DNA of 40,411 nucleotides from UBA1672 sp964015995 (GCA_964015995.1 CAXHFH010000006.1:1-40411); one strand, 5' to 3'; shown: positions 23,117-31,726, counted from the stretch's first letter. The notes: a model not told the origin generated them from the letters alone. Made by a program: numbers and translations.

Positions 23117-24955
23117 CTACTGACAGGCGAGGCATTCCTCGTACATGGAGCCACCTGTGCCGTCACCGAGTGCGCCTTGATCTTCCTCATTTTGCTTATC
23201 AACGATAGAGCGTTTCCAAGAGGCGTCACTTTCTGCGCGCTGGATAGATTTTGATCGGCAGTAATAGAGTGACTTACAGCCCTTCTTCCATGCCATATAG
23301 TGAATGGCGTGCAAGTCGGCTTTTTCTACATTGGCGGGTAGGAACACGTTGACACTTTGTGCCTGACAGACAAACGGTGTGCGGTCTGCGGAATGTTCAA
23401 TGATCCAACGTTGGTCAATTTCAAAGGCGGTCTTAAAGACGTCTTTTTCTTCCTGCGTTAGTACGTCAAGATGCTGCACAGAGCCTTCATAAGTGAAAAT
23501 ATCACTCCAGGTGTCGTCATTATCCACGCCGCGCTCGGCCAAAATCTTTTTCAAGAATTTGTTTTTCACAGGGAATGAGCCCGAGAGCGTTTTGTGCGTG
23601 TAGGCATTCGCCGCGATAGGCTCAATGCCCGGGGACGCACCGCCACAAATAATGGAGATCGATGCGGTTGGTGCAATCGCCATCTTGTTGGAGAAACGCT
23701 CCATAATGCCGTAATCGGCGGCATCAGGACATGCGCCGCGTTCATGCGCAAGTGTGACAGAGGCGTCATCGGCTTGACGTTTGATATGTTGGAACATCCG
23801 GCGGTTCCAGACTTTCGCCATGACGCCTTCCATCGGTAACATCTTTGATTGAAGGAATGAGTGGAAGCCCATCACGCCCAAGCCAACCGAGCGTTCTCGC
23901 ATTGCGGCGTATTTTGCGCGTTTCATATTGTCGGGGGCTTTTTCAATAAAGTCGGAGAGGACATTATCAAGGAATCGCATGACATCCTCAATGAAGGTCG
24001 GGTGATCCTGCCATTCTTCGAATTTTTCGAGATTGAGGGAGGAGAGACAACAGACCGCGGTGCGTTCATGTCCAAGATGATCTTTACCAGTTGGTAGAGT
24101 AATCTCTGAACAGAGGTTCGACATCTTCACATTCAAGCCGGCCATTTTATGGTGATCAGGAATGGCGTCGTTTACGTGGTCGATGAAAATAAAGTAAGGC
24201 TCGCCTGTTTCAACGCGGGCGGTTAGAAGACGTATCCAAAGATCACGTGCGCTTACCTTATCGACAACCGAATTGTCTTTTGGTGATTTCAATGCCCATT
24301 CTTCGTCATTCTCTACGGCTTCCATGAAGCGGTTTGGAATAAGAACGCCGTGATGCAGGTTAAGGGCTTTACGGTTTGGATCACCACCTGTTGGGCGGCG
24401 GATTTCTGCGAATTCTTCAATTTCCGGGTGCCATACTGGTAAGTAGATCGCCGCAGAGCCACGTCGCAAGGAGCCCTGAGAAATCGCCAGTGTCAGTGAG
24501 TCCATCACGCGGATGAACGGCACAATACCGGATGTTTTACCGTTACGGCCGACTTTTTCACCAATGGAGCGGACATTCCCCCAGTAAGAACCAATACCGC
24601 CGCCAAGAGAGGCGAGCCATACATTTTCGTTCCAGAGGTTCATAATGTCTTCGAGGGAATCTCCTGTTTCGTTTAGGAAGCAAGAGATTGGAAGGCCGCG
24701 GCTCGTCCCGCCATTTGATAGAACAGGCGTGGAGGGCATAAACCATAAATTAGAAATATAGTCATATATACGTTGGGCGTGTTCGTTATCATCGCCGTAA
24801 TACATGGCAACACGCGCAAAGAGATCTTGGTATTGTTCTTCCGGCATAAGATACCGGTCTGTTAAAGTGGCTTTACCGAATTCTGTGAGGTTTTCATCTC
24901 GTGATCTATCGATCTCGACACGGTTACCTCTCTCCATTTGCGCGACGTCAAACAT
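23117..24955 (-). CDS. nrdA: Ribonucleotide reductase class Ia, alpha subunit
   Basis: 612 residues. The catalytic subunit reduces ribonucleoside diphosphates. Visible signatures are MPSTPVLSNGGTSRGLPISCFL (first active-site Cys), the VKMSNLCSEITLP block with the thiyl-radical/partner Cys region, CCLSSLNL, the finger-loop and PTASISIICGG, and the C-terminal shuttle pair C608xxC611 in EECLACQ. The protein lacks the N-terminal ATP-cone of about 90 residues that sets overall activity in E. coli NrdA; no frame for it exists upstream. GGGAG ten bases before the ATG supports the start. It is 6.2 kb from nrdB but shares the same kind of paired NrdR box. Confidence 0.96.
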   Translation of the reverse strand: MFDVAQMERGNRVEIDRSRDENLTEFGKATLTDRYLMPEEQYQDLFARVAMYYGDDNEHAQRIYDYISNLWFMPSTPVLSNGGTSRGLPISCFLNETGDSLEDIMNLWNENVWLASLGGGIGSYWGNVRSIGEKVGRNGKTSGIVPFIRVMDSLTLAISQGSLRRGSAAIYLPVWHPEIEEFAEIRRPTGGDPNRKALNLHHGVLIPNRFMEAVENDEEWALKSPKDNSVVDKVSARDLWIRLLTARVETGEPYFIFIDHVNDAIPDHHKMAGLNVKMSNLCSEITLPTGKDHLGHERTAVCCLSSLNLEKFEEWQDHPTFIEDVMRFLDNVLSDFIEKAPDNMKRAKYAAMRERSVGLGVMGFHSFLQSKMLPMEGVMAKVWNRRMFQHIKRQADDASVTLAHERGACPDAADYGIMERFSNKMAIAPTASISIICGGASPGIEPIAANAYTHKTLSGSFPVKNKFLKKILAERGVDNDDTWSDIFTYEGSVQHLDVLTQEEKDVFKTAFEIDQRWIIEHSADRTPFVCQAQSVNVFLPANVEKADLHAIHYMAWKKGCKSLYYCRSKSIQRAESDASWKRSIVDKQNEEDQGALGDGTGGSMYEECLACQ

Positions 24956-25345
24956 GAGCGATGCTCCCTATTGTTTATAATTTACTCATTCTTATGAAAT
25001 GTATTCAAGGAATGCTGATTTGAATAGTGTAAAACCACAATGTGTAGTGATTTCATGAAAGGTAACATACTATATCTCGTATGTTGTGCCAATTGGAATA
25101 TATTCCTTCAATTCATGTTCTTTTCTGAAAGCGCGTTGATTTATAATATAAAAAACGACATATCCCATTCTTTACCCCCATGCAAAAAAGTTTAAATTGT
25201 AATTTTATTACCCATTTTATGACTATATCTAGTGGGTGTTTTTAGGGGGTAAATGGGAACATATCCGTGCGTTTTTTCTTAACTCTGTTACACTGATTCT
25301 AGTGGGAAGATATTGGAATCTTTTATAAAAACGGAAACGGGAACA
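24956..25345. other. Divergent intergenic region between nrdA and pyk
   Basis: About 390 bases with no gene. It contains the NrdR box pair nearer nrdA, then an AT-rich stretch with an inverted repeat CCCATTT (25211-25217) / AAATGGG (25251-25257), and two copies of TCTAGTGGG 70 bases apart (25229-25237 and 25299-25307) just before pyk. The latter elements may be pyk promoter or operator parts; no clear -35/-10 pair can be named. Confidence 0.5.
25035..25082. promoter_or_regulatory. Pair of NrdR boxes upstream of nrdA
   Basis: CCACAATGTGTAGTGA at 25035-25050 and ATACTATATCTCGTAT at 25067-25082 each match 12 of 16 positions of the NrdR consensus. Their centres are 32 bases apart, the same spacing as the pair before nrdB. 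They begin 80 bases upstream of the nrdA start, a position expected for repression by dATP/ATP-loaded NrdR. The identical architecture at both genes makes chance unlikely. Confidence 0.82.
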
Positions 25346-26764
25346 ATGCGTAGAAATAGACAAACAAAAATTTTAGCAACAATCGGACCGGCAACAAGTG
25401 ATTTAGAACAAATTGATGCCCTTTTTGTTGCGGGGGTGGATTTGTTCCGCATGAACTTTTCGCATGGTGATCATGATGCGCATAGGCAGGTCTATGAGCG
25501 GATTCGCAAAGTGGAAGCGAGGCACAACCATCCGATTGGTATCGTTGCCGACCTTCAGGGGCCAAAATTGAGAATCGGGAGATTCGAAAACGATTCGATT
25601 ACATTGACGCGCGGGCAGAGCTTTCGATTCGATTCTGAAGAATCACTGGGCGATGAAAGTCGTGTGCATTTGCCACATCCTGAGGTTCTGGAGTCTATGG
25701 AAATCGGCAGCCGTATTTTTCTCGATGATGGCAAGGTACGTATTGAGATTAAAGATAAAGGTGTTGGGTATCTGGAAGGCGTTGTGCAGTCAGGCTCAGC
25801 GCTCAGTAATAATAAGGGGTTTAATATCCCTGGTGTGATTTTGCCGATTCCCGCCTTAACGGAAAAAGATAAGGTTGATTTGCAAGTCGCCCTTGATATG
25901 GGCGTGGACTGGGTCGCGCAAAGTTTCGTGCAACGCGCGGAGGACGTTATCGAAGCCAAAGAGTTGATTAACGGGCGCGCCGCTTTGATGGCGAAAATTG
26001 AAAAACCATCGGCTTTGGTCCAATTGGGTGAGATTTTGGAATTTGTTGATGGCATTATGTTGGCACGTGGTGATCTGGGGGTGGAAATCCCGCCTGAAAA
26101 TGTGCCTGCCGTACAAAAGGATGTTATTCGCCAAGTGCGTGATACAGGAAAGCCCGTAGTGGTGGCAACGCAGATGCTCGAATCGATGATCAAGAATGCA
26201 CGGCCAACCCGCGCCGAAGCGTCCGATGTGGCCACGGCTGTTTATGATGGGGCAGATTGTGTGATGTTGTCCGCGGAGACAGCTGTCGGCGATTATCCTG
26301 TGCGTGCGGTGGAGATGATGGATCGCATTGCACAGCGTACGGAAGAAGACGATACCTATCTGGAGATGATGGAAACAGCAAGGCCGGAGGCTTTGAACTC
26401 GGCCTCTGATGCGATTACGACCGCGGCTTATTATGTAGCGCAAGACGTAGAGGCTAAATTAATCGTGAATTACACAGCGTCCGGCTCTACCGCCCTCCGT
26501 ACTGCACGCCAAAGGCCGGAAGTGCCGATTTTATGCCTGACGCCTGATTTGAATGCGGCGCGGCGGTTGATGCTGTCTTATGGTGTGTATACGGTGCATG
26601 ATGAAGACGGGTTGGAGGATTTCACAGGCCCTGCGCGCCATGCGGCGGATATCGCCCTTGAAAAAGGGTTTCTTGAAAAAGGAGATCGTTTTATTATGAC
26701 CGCTGGCGTGCCGTTTGGGGTATCCGGTTCTACCAATATCCTGCGGATCGCCAAGGCAGACTAA
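25346..26764 (+). CDS. pyk: Pyruvate kinase
   Basis: 472 residues, the usual size. It converts phosphoenolpyruvate and ADP to pyruvate and ATP. Signatures in order: TKILATIGPATSD, VDLFRMNFSHGDHDAHR, IVADLQGPKLRIGRF, KVDLQVALDMGVDWVAQSFVQ, AKIEKPSAL (catalytic Lys), and MLARGDLGVEIPPENVPAVQK with the metal-binding Glu/Asp region. The C-terminal alpha/beta domain is complete and ends SGSTNILRIAK. The frame opens with a TTG at 25313, but the ATG at 25346 aligns with the normal start and has GGAA nine bases upstream. The next gene starts 28 bases later. Confidence 0.97.
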   Translation: MRRNRQTKILATIGPATSDLEQIDALFVAGVDLFRMNFSHGDHDAHRQVYERIRKVEARHNHPIGIVADLQGPKLRIGRFENDSITLTRGQSFRFDSEESLGDESRVHLPHPEVLESMEIGSRIFLDDGKVRIEIKDKGVGYLEGVVQSGSALSNNKGFNIPGVILPIPALTEKDKVDLQVALDMGVDWVAQSFVQRAEDVIEAKELINGRAALMAKIEKPSALVQLGEILEFVDGIMLARGDLGVEIPPENVPAVQKDVIRQVRDTGKPVVVATQMLESMIKNARPTRAEASDVATAVYDGADCVMLSAETAVGDYPVRAVEMMDRIAQRTEEDDTYLEMMETARPEALNSASDAITTAAYYVAQDVEAKLIVNYTASGSTALRTARQRPEVPILCLTPDLNAARRLMLSYGVYTVHDEDGLEDFTGPARHAADIALEKGFLEKGDRFIMTAGVPFGVSGSTNILRIAKAD

Positions 26765-26792
26765 TTATAAAATAAGCGGAGTAAGCGTAACT

Positions 26793-27296
26793 ATGCATAA
26801 TATCCATGTCATTTTAACGGGCGGTACGATCGAAAAATCTTACGACCCCTTAACCGAAAAGCCCGAATTTCGATCACAGTCGATTCTTCCTGATTATCTG
26901 AAAGACGTCATTAAGGCTTATCCTTATCTGACGTATGAAACGGTGTCTCAAATCGATAGTGTGCACATGGATGATACGGTGCGCGGCAAGATTGCCAAGG
27001 TAATCGACCAGACATCAATTACCCGTATTATCATTGTGCATGGCACATCGACAATGGAAGATACCGCGCGTTACCTGGAGGCCAACATAAATGTCGGTGA
27101 TAAAACGGTGATCCTGACGGGTGCGATGATTCCGATCAAAGAATTTGCAATGAGTGATGGCGGTTTTAATCTTGGTTATGCGATTGCGCAGGCGCAAAAT
27201 GCGCCGCCCGGTATTCATTTGGCGATGAATGCACGTTTATTTACCGCAGGTGAAGTGACCAAGAACACGGGCACAGGCCGGTTTGAAGAACAATAA
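26793..27296 (+). CDS. Short asparaginase N-terminal domain protein
   Basis: 167 residues, about half of a type I/II asparaginase. The N-terminal motif VILTGGTIEKSYDP and the second motif IIVHGTSTMEDTARYL hold the threonines, Ser/Asp and Lys region used for catalysis; the second is usually HGTDTMEETA, so one Asp is Ser here. ILTGAMIPIKEFAMSDG follows in the normal order, then the protein ends where the C-terminal domain would begin. Stand-alone domains of this length occur in other proteobacteria, so it need not be a broken gene. Whether it hydrolyses asparagine is uncertain. It lies between pyk and a secreted protein on one likely transcript. Confidence 0.82.
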   Translation: MHNIHVILTGGTIEKSYDPLTEKPEFRSQSILPDYLKDVIKAYPYLTYETVSQIDSVHMDDTVRGKIAKVIDQTSITRIIIVHGTSTMEDTARYLEANINVGDKTVILTGAMIPIKEFAMSDGGFNLGYAIAQAQNAPPGIHLAMNARLFTAGEVTKNTGTGRFEEQ

Positions 27297-27308
27297 GAGG
27301 GAAATACG

Positions 27309-27881
27309 ATGCGTATATTATTGACCATGATGGCGATGTTTATGATTTGCACGCCGCAAGCACAAGCCGCAGAGATGAGTGTTGCGCAAGCGTACAAAGC
27401 GCAGCGTCACCAGCAAACCACATTCAATAAAGATACTGCGCAAATGAGCGCGGCCGAATCCAAATATCTCGATCATTTGTTTTTTGTCACCGATATGGCG
27501 TTCCGTGAGCGTATGGTGATGTTGCAATATTTTTATAAAAAGAAAGACGATCAATATATTGATCAATATAACAAACAAATTGGCGAATTACTTGCGAGTT
27601 TCGCATTGGTTAAGGCACCGGGGAGATCATTACCGACCGTTGAAAAATTAGTACGTGAGGCCATCACAGAGCAACAACAGTTTTTCAATACATGGCATAA
27701 GGCACGCGGCACTGAACATTACAACAGCTTGTCACGTGGCTATACGTCGCATAAACTGGTGCAAAGTTCGCATAAAAAACTCATCCAGAGTTACGGCGTT
27801 CTTATGAAGGCGTACCCGCGTGAGGCCGCGCATAATAAGCAATCATTTTACGATCATTTATGCGCGCTTGATTTTATTTAA
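27309..27881 (+). CDS. Secreted helical protein, unknown
   Basis: 190 residues with a short signal peptide (ILLTMMAMFMICTPQAQA-AE). The mature protein is helix-rich with many Gln, Lys, His and Tyr residues and only one cysteine, near the C terminus. No family is recognised. It follows the asparaginase-domain gene by 12 bases with GAGGGA upstream of the ATG, so it is probably co-transcribed with pyk. Its end overlaps the convergent HAD gene by 24 bases. Confidence 0.68.
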   Translation: MRILLTMMAMFMICTPQAQAAEMSVAQAYKAQRHQQTTFNKDTAQMSAAESKYLDHLFFVTDMAFRERMVMLQYFYKKKDDQYIDQYNKQIGELLASFALVKAPGRSLPTVEKLVREAITEQQQFFNTWHKARGTEHYNSLSRGYTSHKLVQSSHKKLIQSYGVLMKAYPREAAHNKQSFYDHLCALDFI

Positions 27882-28538
27882 ATCACTGAGCATATCGTGC
27901 ATTGATAGATAGGTCGCATGTGCCCCCATCTCCCGCAATGTTTCGGCTTGTCTTTCCGGTTCGTGGTGCGTGCCGCAAAACCCCCAAACATCCATATTTG
28001 CGGCGAGGGCAGCCGCTACGCCTGTTGTGCTGTCTTCGATCACAAGAGTTTTGGACGGGGCGATGTTTTTACGCTCTGCCGCCAAAAGGAATAGATCAGG
28101 GGCGGGTTTTGGGTTCGGTGCCATAAGGCCTGTGAAGATAAACTCATCATCAAAAAACTCCCGTAGCCCTGCAAAGTCGAGTGAGGCAAGCACGTTATTA
28201 CGCTCTCCGTTGGAGACCACGCAGCTATCGGCGAAACTCTGTGCGCATAAAACAACCGCGCGCGCGCCGTCTATGGCCTTCATATGGATGGGTGATAATT
28301 CCCGCACCTTCGCCAGATATGTTTGCGCCGCATCTTTTGGAAAGACATGCCCCGTATCGCGTGTGATGTTGCCCATGATCGTACTGAAACGCAAACCCAC
28401 AAATTCCTCCAGCGCGTGATCCATTGTAATGTGCGTCAGGCCGCATGTGTGCAATACGTCAATAATCGCCAGATTGTTCAGATACTCGCTATCGACGAGC
28501 GTGCCGTCACAATCAAAGATAATCAGGGAATAGGGCAT
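27858..28538 (-). CDS. HAD-superfamily phosphatase (subfamily IA)
   Basis: 226 residues. Motif I is FDCDGTLVDSE with the nucleophile Asp, motif II is VVSNGER, motif III is NPKPAPDLF with the Lys, and motif IV is LVIEDSTTGVAAALAANM with the acidic pair. A helical cap sits between motifs I and II. This layout fits phosphoglycolate phosphatase or beta-phosphoglucomutase-like sugar phosphatases; the substrate cannot be named. The stop lies inside the convergent secreted-protein gene (24-base overlap). Confidence 0.9.
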   Translation of the reverse strand: MPYSLIIFDCDGTLVDSEYLNNLAIIDVLHTCGLTHITMDHALEEFVGLRFSTIMGNITRDTGHVFPKDAAQTYLAKVRELSPIHMKAIDGARAVVLCAQSFADSCVVSNGERNNVLASLDFAGLREFFDDEFIFTGLMAPNPKPAPDLFLLAAERKNIAPSKTLVIEDSTTGVAAALAANMDVWGFCGTHHEPERQAETLREMGAHATYLSMHDMLSDLNKIKRA

Positions 28539-28601
28539 AGCGGGGGAAACTCTTATTGTTTGAAGTGCGCCATACTATAGAACCGATAGAGTAGAATCAC
28601 A

Positions 28602-28636
28602 ACAGAGGCAGCCACCGTTAAGGGAGCTGCCTCTGT
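28602..28636. repeat. Perfect 11-bp hairpin without a T-run
   Basis: ACAGAGGCAGC at 28602-28612 pairs perfectly with GCTGCCTCTGT at 28626-28636 over a 13-base loop. It lies 17 bases past the stop of the small membrane protein and 64 bases before the HAD start on the minus strand. Neither side carries a U-run, so simple intrinsic termination is not supported; RNA 3'-end stabilisation or a transcription barrier is possible. Confidence 0.65.
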
Positions 28637-28652
28637 CATAGGGCAAGGGAGC

Positions 28653-28883
28653 TTAAGCTGTTTTTCGTTCTAACAATAAGAATATTTTGGTAAAGAAAAG
28701 GATCCCAAAATTGAGAATCGTTAATGAGATGATTAAAAACAAAGGATCGAGTAATTGGCCACTCAGTGGGGCAAATTCAAATACAATATTTAGTATAAAG
28801 ATTACTAATCCGATCTGACTGATCGCGAAGATGGCAATAAAAATGTGATCGATGATATCTATCGTACGTTGTTTTAATCCCAT
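28653..28883 (-). CDS. Small two-helix membrane protein, unknown
   Basis: 76 residues with two membrane helices (about 11-34 and 45-68), a short loop with Pro/Leu, and a basic C-terminal end (LLLERKTA). AGGTG lies a few bases before the ATG, which supports a real gene in spite of the small size. No family is recognised. It is flanked by the 11-bp hairpin on its 3' side. Confidence 0.6.
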   Translation of the reverse strand: MGLKQRTIDIIDHIFIAIFAISQIGLVIFILNIVFEFAPLSGQLLDPLFLIISLTILNFGILFFTKIFLLLERKTA

Positions 28884-29073
28884 GGGGCACCTACTTTCTT
28901 TATTTGAGTTTACAAAAAAGTACCGCCCCGTTTTTGAGTTTATGTATATGGGGCAAGTGAGCGCGGGGCGATACTGTCCTTGTTGATGTTTATGTTTCCA
29001 GAATACGGCATTGATCTGCGCGGTATGTCAAAAGCGTGTAAAAGGGATGTAAAATATTTGTAAAATAAAAAAA

Positions 29074-29095
29074 GAGCGTCCCGTAAGAAACGCTC
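29074..29095 (-). terminator. Rho-independent terminator after fabG
   Basis: GAGCGT and ACGCTC form a 6-bp stem with a ten-base loop; on the minus strand a run of seven T follows. It sits about 30 bases past the fabG stop, so the fabG transcript ends here and no acpP follows. Confidence 0.8.
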
Positions 29096-29126
29096 CTTCG
29101 TAAATATAACAAATTATTAAATGACC

Positions 29127-29864
29127 TTAAATCATCGCCATGCCGCCATTCACGTGAATGGTTTGGCCTGTTACATATCCGGCCTCATCACTGGCGAGGA
29201 AGACAGCCGCCGCGGCGATGTCGGAACTCGCGCCCATTTTCTTGGCGGGGATGTTCGCGTTGATGGCATCTTTTTGATCATCGGTGAGCGCATCAGTCAT
29301 CGCAGTAGCGATAAACCCCGGTGCGATACAATTCACCGTAATACCGCGGCTTGCGACTTCGGCGGCCATGGCCTTGCTCCACCCGATCATACCGGCTTTC
29401 GAGGCGACATAGTTACATTGCCCCGGATTTCCCGTTACCCCGACAACGGAAGAGATATTCACGATTCGTCCGCTGCGGCGTTTCATCATGCCGCGCTGCA
29501 CCGCTTGGGCGAGCTTGAAGGGGGCGGTCAAGTTTACATCCAGAACATCTTGCCAGTCATCCGCACTCATGCGCATGGAAAGGCCATCGCGTGTTAAGCC
29601 TGCATTATTCACCAGAATATCAATTTGCCCCATGGCTTCGTCTGCACGTTTGACCAAATCCTTGATTGATTCGTCATCGGAAAGATCAGCGGGTAGGACA
29701 TGAACACGTTCACCAAGCTCCGCCGCCAGAGCGTTCAATTTCTCTTCATTGCGGCCTGAAATCCCAACAATGGCGCCTTGCGCGTGCAGTGATTTTGCAA
29801 TTTCTCCACCAATTCCGCCGGTTGCGCCCGTTACAAGTGCACATTTTTCTGTAAAATCGAACAT
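29127..29864 (-). CDS. fabG: 3-oxoacyl-[acyl-carrier-protein] reductase
   Basis: 245 residues, exact family length. This NADPH-dependent short-chain dehydrogenase reduces 3-oxoacyl-ACP in fatty-acid elongation. The nucleotide motif is VTGATGGIGG (11-20), NNAG lies at 87-89 region, and the catalytic Ser138, Tyr152 and Lys156 are in NISSVVG and NYVASKAG. The ending GYVTGQTIHVNGGMAMI is typical of FabG. AAAGG nine bases upstream supports the start. Usually fabD is directly upstream and acpP downstream; here two plus-strand genes lie between fabD and fabG, and a terminator follows. Confidence 0.96.
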   Translation of the reverse strand: MFDFTEKCALVTGATGGIGGEIAKSLHAQGAIVGISGRNEEKLNALAAELGERVHVLPADLSDDESIKDLVKRADEAMGQIDILVNNAGLTRDGLSMRMSADDWQDVLDVNLTAPFKLAQAVQRGMMKRRSGRIVNISSVVGVTGNPGQCNYVASKAGMIGWSKAMAAEVASRGITVNCIAPGFIATAMTDALTDDQKDAINANIPAKKMGASSDIAAAAVFLASDEAGYVTGQTIHVNGGMAMI

Positions 29865-30098
29865 ATTTTGTTAACCTTTTCTCTATATAGTGTACCTAAG
29901 ATTTAAACATTAGGAATGGGCTTGTAAAGGCGAGAAAAAAGAGTAATATGCCCCATTAAATGAGAATCATTATTAACTGAGTAAGAGGAGCTGTATTTTT
30001 ATTGACATAGCGCGGAAGCAAGCGTAAAGCTGTCGAAATAGTGAATTATTAGTTATTTTTTGTGCACTTTGTCGAAAATATATGGTAGAAATAAGGAA

Positions 30099-30431
30099 AT
30101 GAGCTTATCTGCGCAAATGAAACAACAGTTCTTTAAAGCTGCTGAGGCGGTTCTCACCGACCCTAGGTTTCAGCAGAAGCCCGTTTTGTATATCGAAATT
30201 GAGACATTCAAACAAATTTTCAGCCCGATTAAACGCGTTTTAGAAAGCGATCCCAGACATGATGGATCGGAAATAAAGCTTAGCCGTCAAATCGAAGAAT
30301 TGCGCCGTATGTGCTTGGAAGCGCAAGTTGCACGCGCCACCAAAGATAAGCACACCAAAGAACGCCGTACGAAACTAATCAATACCCTGCAAGGGTTGAT
30401 GGAAAAAGTGCAGGAGGTCGAAAATGCCTGA
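30099..30431 (+). CDS. Small helical protein between fabG and fabD, unknown
   Basis: 110 residues from the ATG at 30099. A longer TTG-started frame from 30060 is less likely. The protein is basic, helical and rich in Lys, Glu and Gln, with a run KDKHTKERRTKLINTLQGLMEKVQEV that suggests a coiled coil. No family is recognised. The ribosome-binding site is poor (AAGGA almost touches the ATG), so the exact start is uncertain. The following gene overlaps its end by eight bases, so the two are translationally coupled. Confidence 0.55.
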   Translation: MSLSAQMKQQFFKAAEAVLTDPRFQQKPVLYIEIETFKQIFSPIKRVLESDPRHDGSEIKLSRQIEELRRMCLEAQVARATKDKHTKERRTKLINTLQGLMEKVQEVENA

Positions 30432-30768
30432 TGGTATGCTTTACAAACCTGCCGGTATGATCCCGCTCGATTCAGATGAGTTTGCGGATTTATGTAACAC
30501 TTTGGCGGAAATGCTCGGTGAGGCAGGGGCTATCTTCGGCGAATCTCTACACCGTGATGATATCGGTGATGCCGTTTCAGAAGTTGGCCAAAATATCAGG
30601 GGCGCGCAAAAGCGTTCATGGTTCCCTGATCCAGACTTTGTTGAAGCTACGCCACCAGTTCAGGATGTTGATATGGTGTTTGGTGATGCTGCCCATGATC
30701 CGCATGCAGATGAGATGGAAAATGACGCACCTGCGCTTATCGTCCATGATTCACCTGAGGTACTTTAA
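30424..30768 (+). CDS. Small acidic protein coupled to the preceding gene, unknown
   Basis: 114 residues, strongly acidic toward the C terminus (VQDVDMVFGDAAHDPHADEMEND). AGGAGG six bases before the ATG lies within the upstream gene and gives a clear start; the eight-base overlap indicates an operon. The N-terminal 50 residues look helical (SDEFADLCNTLAEMLGEAG). An acidic partner for the basic upstream protein is a reasonable guess, but no family is known. The stop lies ten bases from the convergent fabD stop. Confidence 0.68.
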   Translation: MPDGMLYKPAGMIPLDSDEFADLCNTLAEMLGEAGAIFGESLHRDDIGDAVSEVGQNIRGAQKRSWFPDPDFVEATPPVQDVDMVFGDAAHDPHADEMENDAPALIVHDSPEVL

Positions 30769-30778
30769 ACGCTCAGGT

Positions 30779-31726
30779 TTATCCTTTTAATTTTTCAATC
30801 AAAGTTTCGATTTGTTCCGGCGTGCCGACGCTTTCGCATGCAATGGAACGATCAATGCGGCGCGCAAGGCCACTTAGGACTTTACCCGCGCCGAGTTCAA
30901 CCATTTGATCCACGCCTTGATCACGCATATATAAAACAGACTCTCTCCAGCGCACCATGCCTGTGATTTGCTCAACGAGCAGATCCTTCAATCTTTCCGC
31001 ATTACTTTCTGCTGTGGCTGTTACGTTCGCAACAACCGGAACAACTGGTGCGTTGAATCTCGTTTCGGCTAAAGCGGGTGCCATGGCTTCGGCGGCGGGG
31101 GACATTAAGGCGCAATGGAAAGGCGCACTCACAGGGAGGATTACGGCTTTGCGTGCGCCGCGTTCTCCAGCAAGGGCAACGGCGCGCTCAACGGCCTCTT
31201 TATGACCACTAACGACGACTTGCCCGTCGGAGTTATCATTGGCAGCGGTGCAAACTTCGCTGTGTGCGGCGGCTTTGGCGATTTCTGCGACCACATCAAA
31301 ATCCAGTCCCAAAACCGCGGCCATAGAGCCAACACCAACAGGAACGGCGCGTTGCATGGATTGTCCGCGTAGTTTCAAAAGGCGTGCTGTATCACTAACC
31401 GCAATTGTGCCGGCGGCAGTCAGGGCGGAATATTCTCCCAAGGAATGGCCCGCAACAAAAGAACACGCATCTTTTAACGCGATGCCACCTTGTTTTTGTA
31501 ATACGTTCACAACCGCCATAGAGACAGCCATGAGGGCGGGTTGCGTATTTTCGGTCATGTTCAAATCAGTTTCGTTGCCATCAAACATCATGCCACTGAG
31601 GTTTTGTGATAAGCTGTCATCGACTTCTTGGAATATCTCGCGTGCATCAGGAAATGATTCGTTTAAATCTTTACCCATGCCGATAAATTGTGATCCTTGC
31701 CCCGGAAAAACAAACGCTGTAGTCAT
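30779..31726 (-). CDS. fabD: Malonyl-CoA:ACP transacylase
   Basis: 315 residues, normal length. It moves malonyl from CoA to ACP for fatty-acid synthesis. FPGQGSQ at the N terminus, the nucleophile elbow GHS95LGEYSA, and the second catalytic His in VSAPFHCALM near residue 204 are all present. AAGGA before the ATG supports the start. The fabG gene lies 0.9 kb downstream on the same strand, but two plus-strand genes are in between, so the usual fabD-fabG transcript is interrupted. Confidence 0.96.
   Translation of the reverse strand: MTTAFVFPGQGSQFIGMGKDLNESFPDAREIFQEVDDSLSQNLSGMMFDGNETDLNMTENTQPALMAVSMAVVNVLQKQGGIALKDACSFVAGHSLGEYSALTAAGTIAVSDTARLLKLRGQSMQRAVPVGVGSMAAVLGLDFDVVAEIAKAAAHSEVCTAANDNSDGQVVVSGHKEAVERAVALAGERGARKAVILPVSAPFHCALMSPAAEAMAPALAETRFNAPVVPVVANVTATAESNAERLKDLLVEQITGMVRWRESVLYMRDQGVDQMVELGAGKVLSGLARRIDRSIACESVGTPEQIETLIEKLKG

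Noticed and set aside
25555..26443. Two long minus-strand frames inside pyk
   Set aside because: They are antisense shadows of a complete pyruvate kinase.
26793..27296. The asparaginase-domain gene as a pseudogene
   Set aside because: It is half the usual length, but the frame is clean, ends at a domain boundary, has a ribosome-binding site and is followed tightly by another gene; stand-alone domains of this size exist.
28602..28636. The 11-bp hairpin as an intrinsic terminator
   Set aside because: No U-run follows on either strand; listed as a repeat instead.
30002..30030. TTGACA upstream of the small gene at 30099
   Set aside because: The matching -10 position reads TAAAGC, which is too weak to claim.
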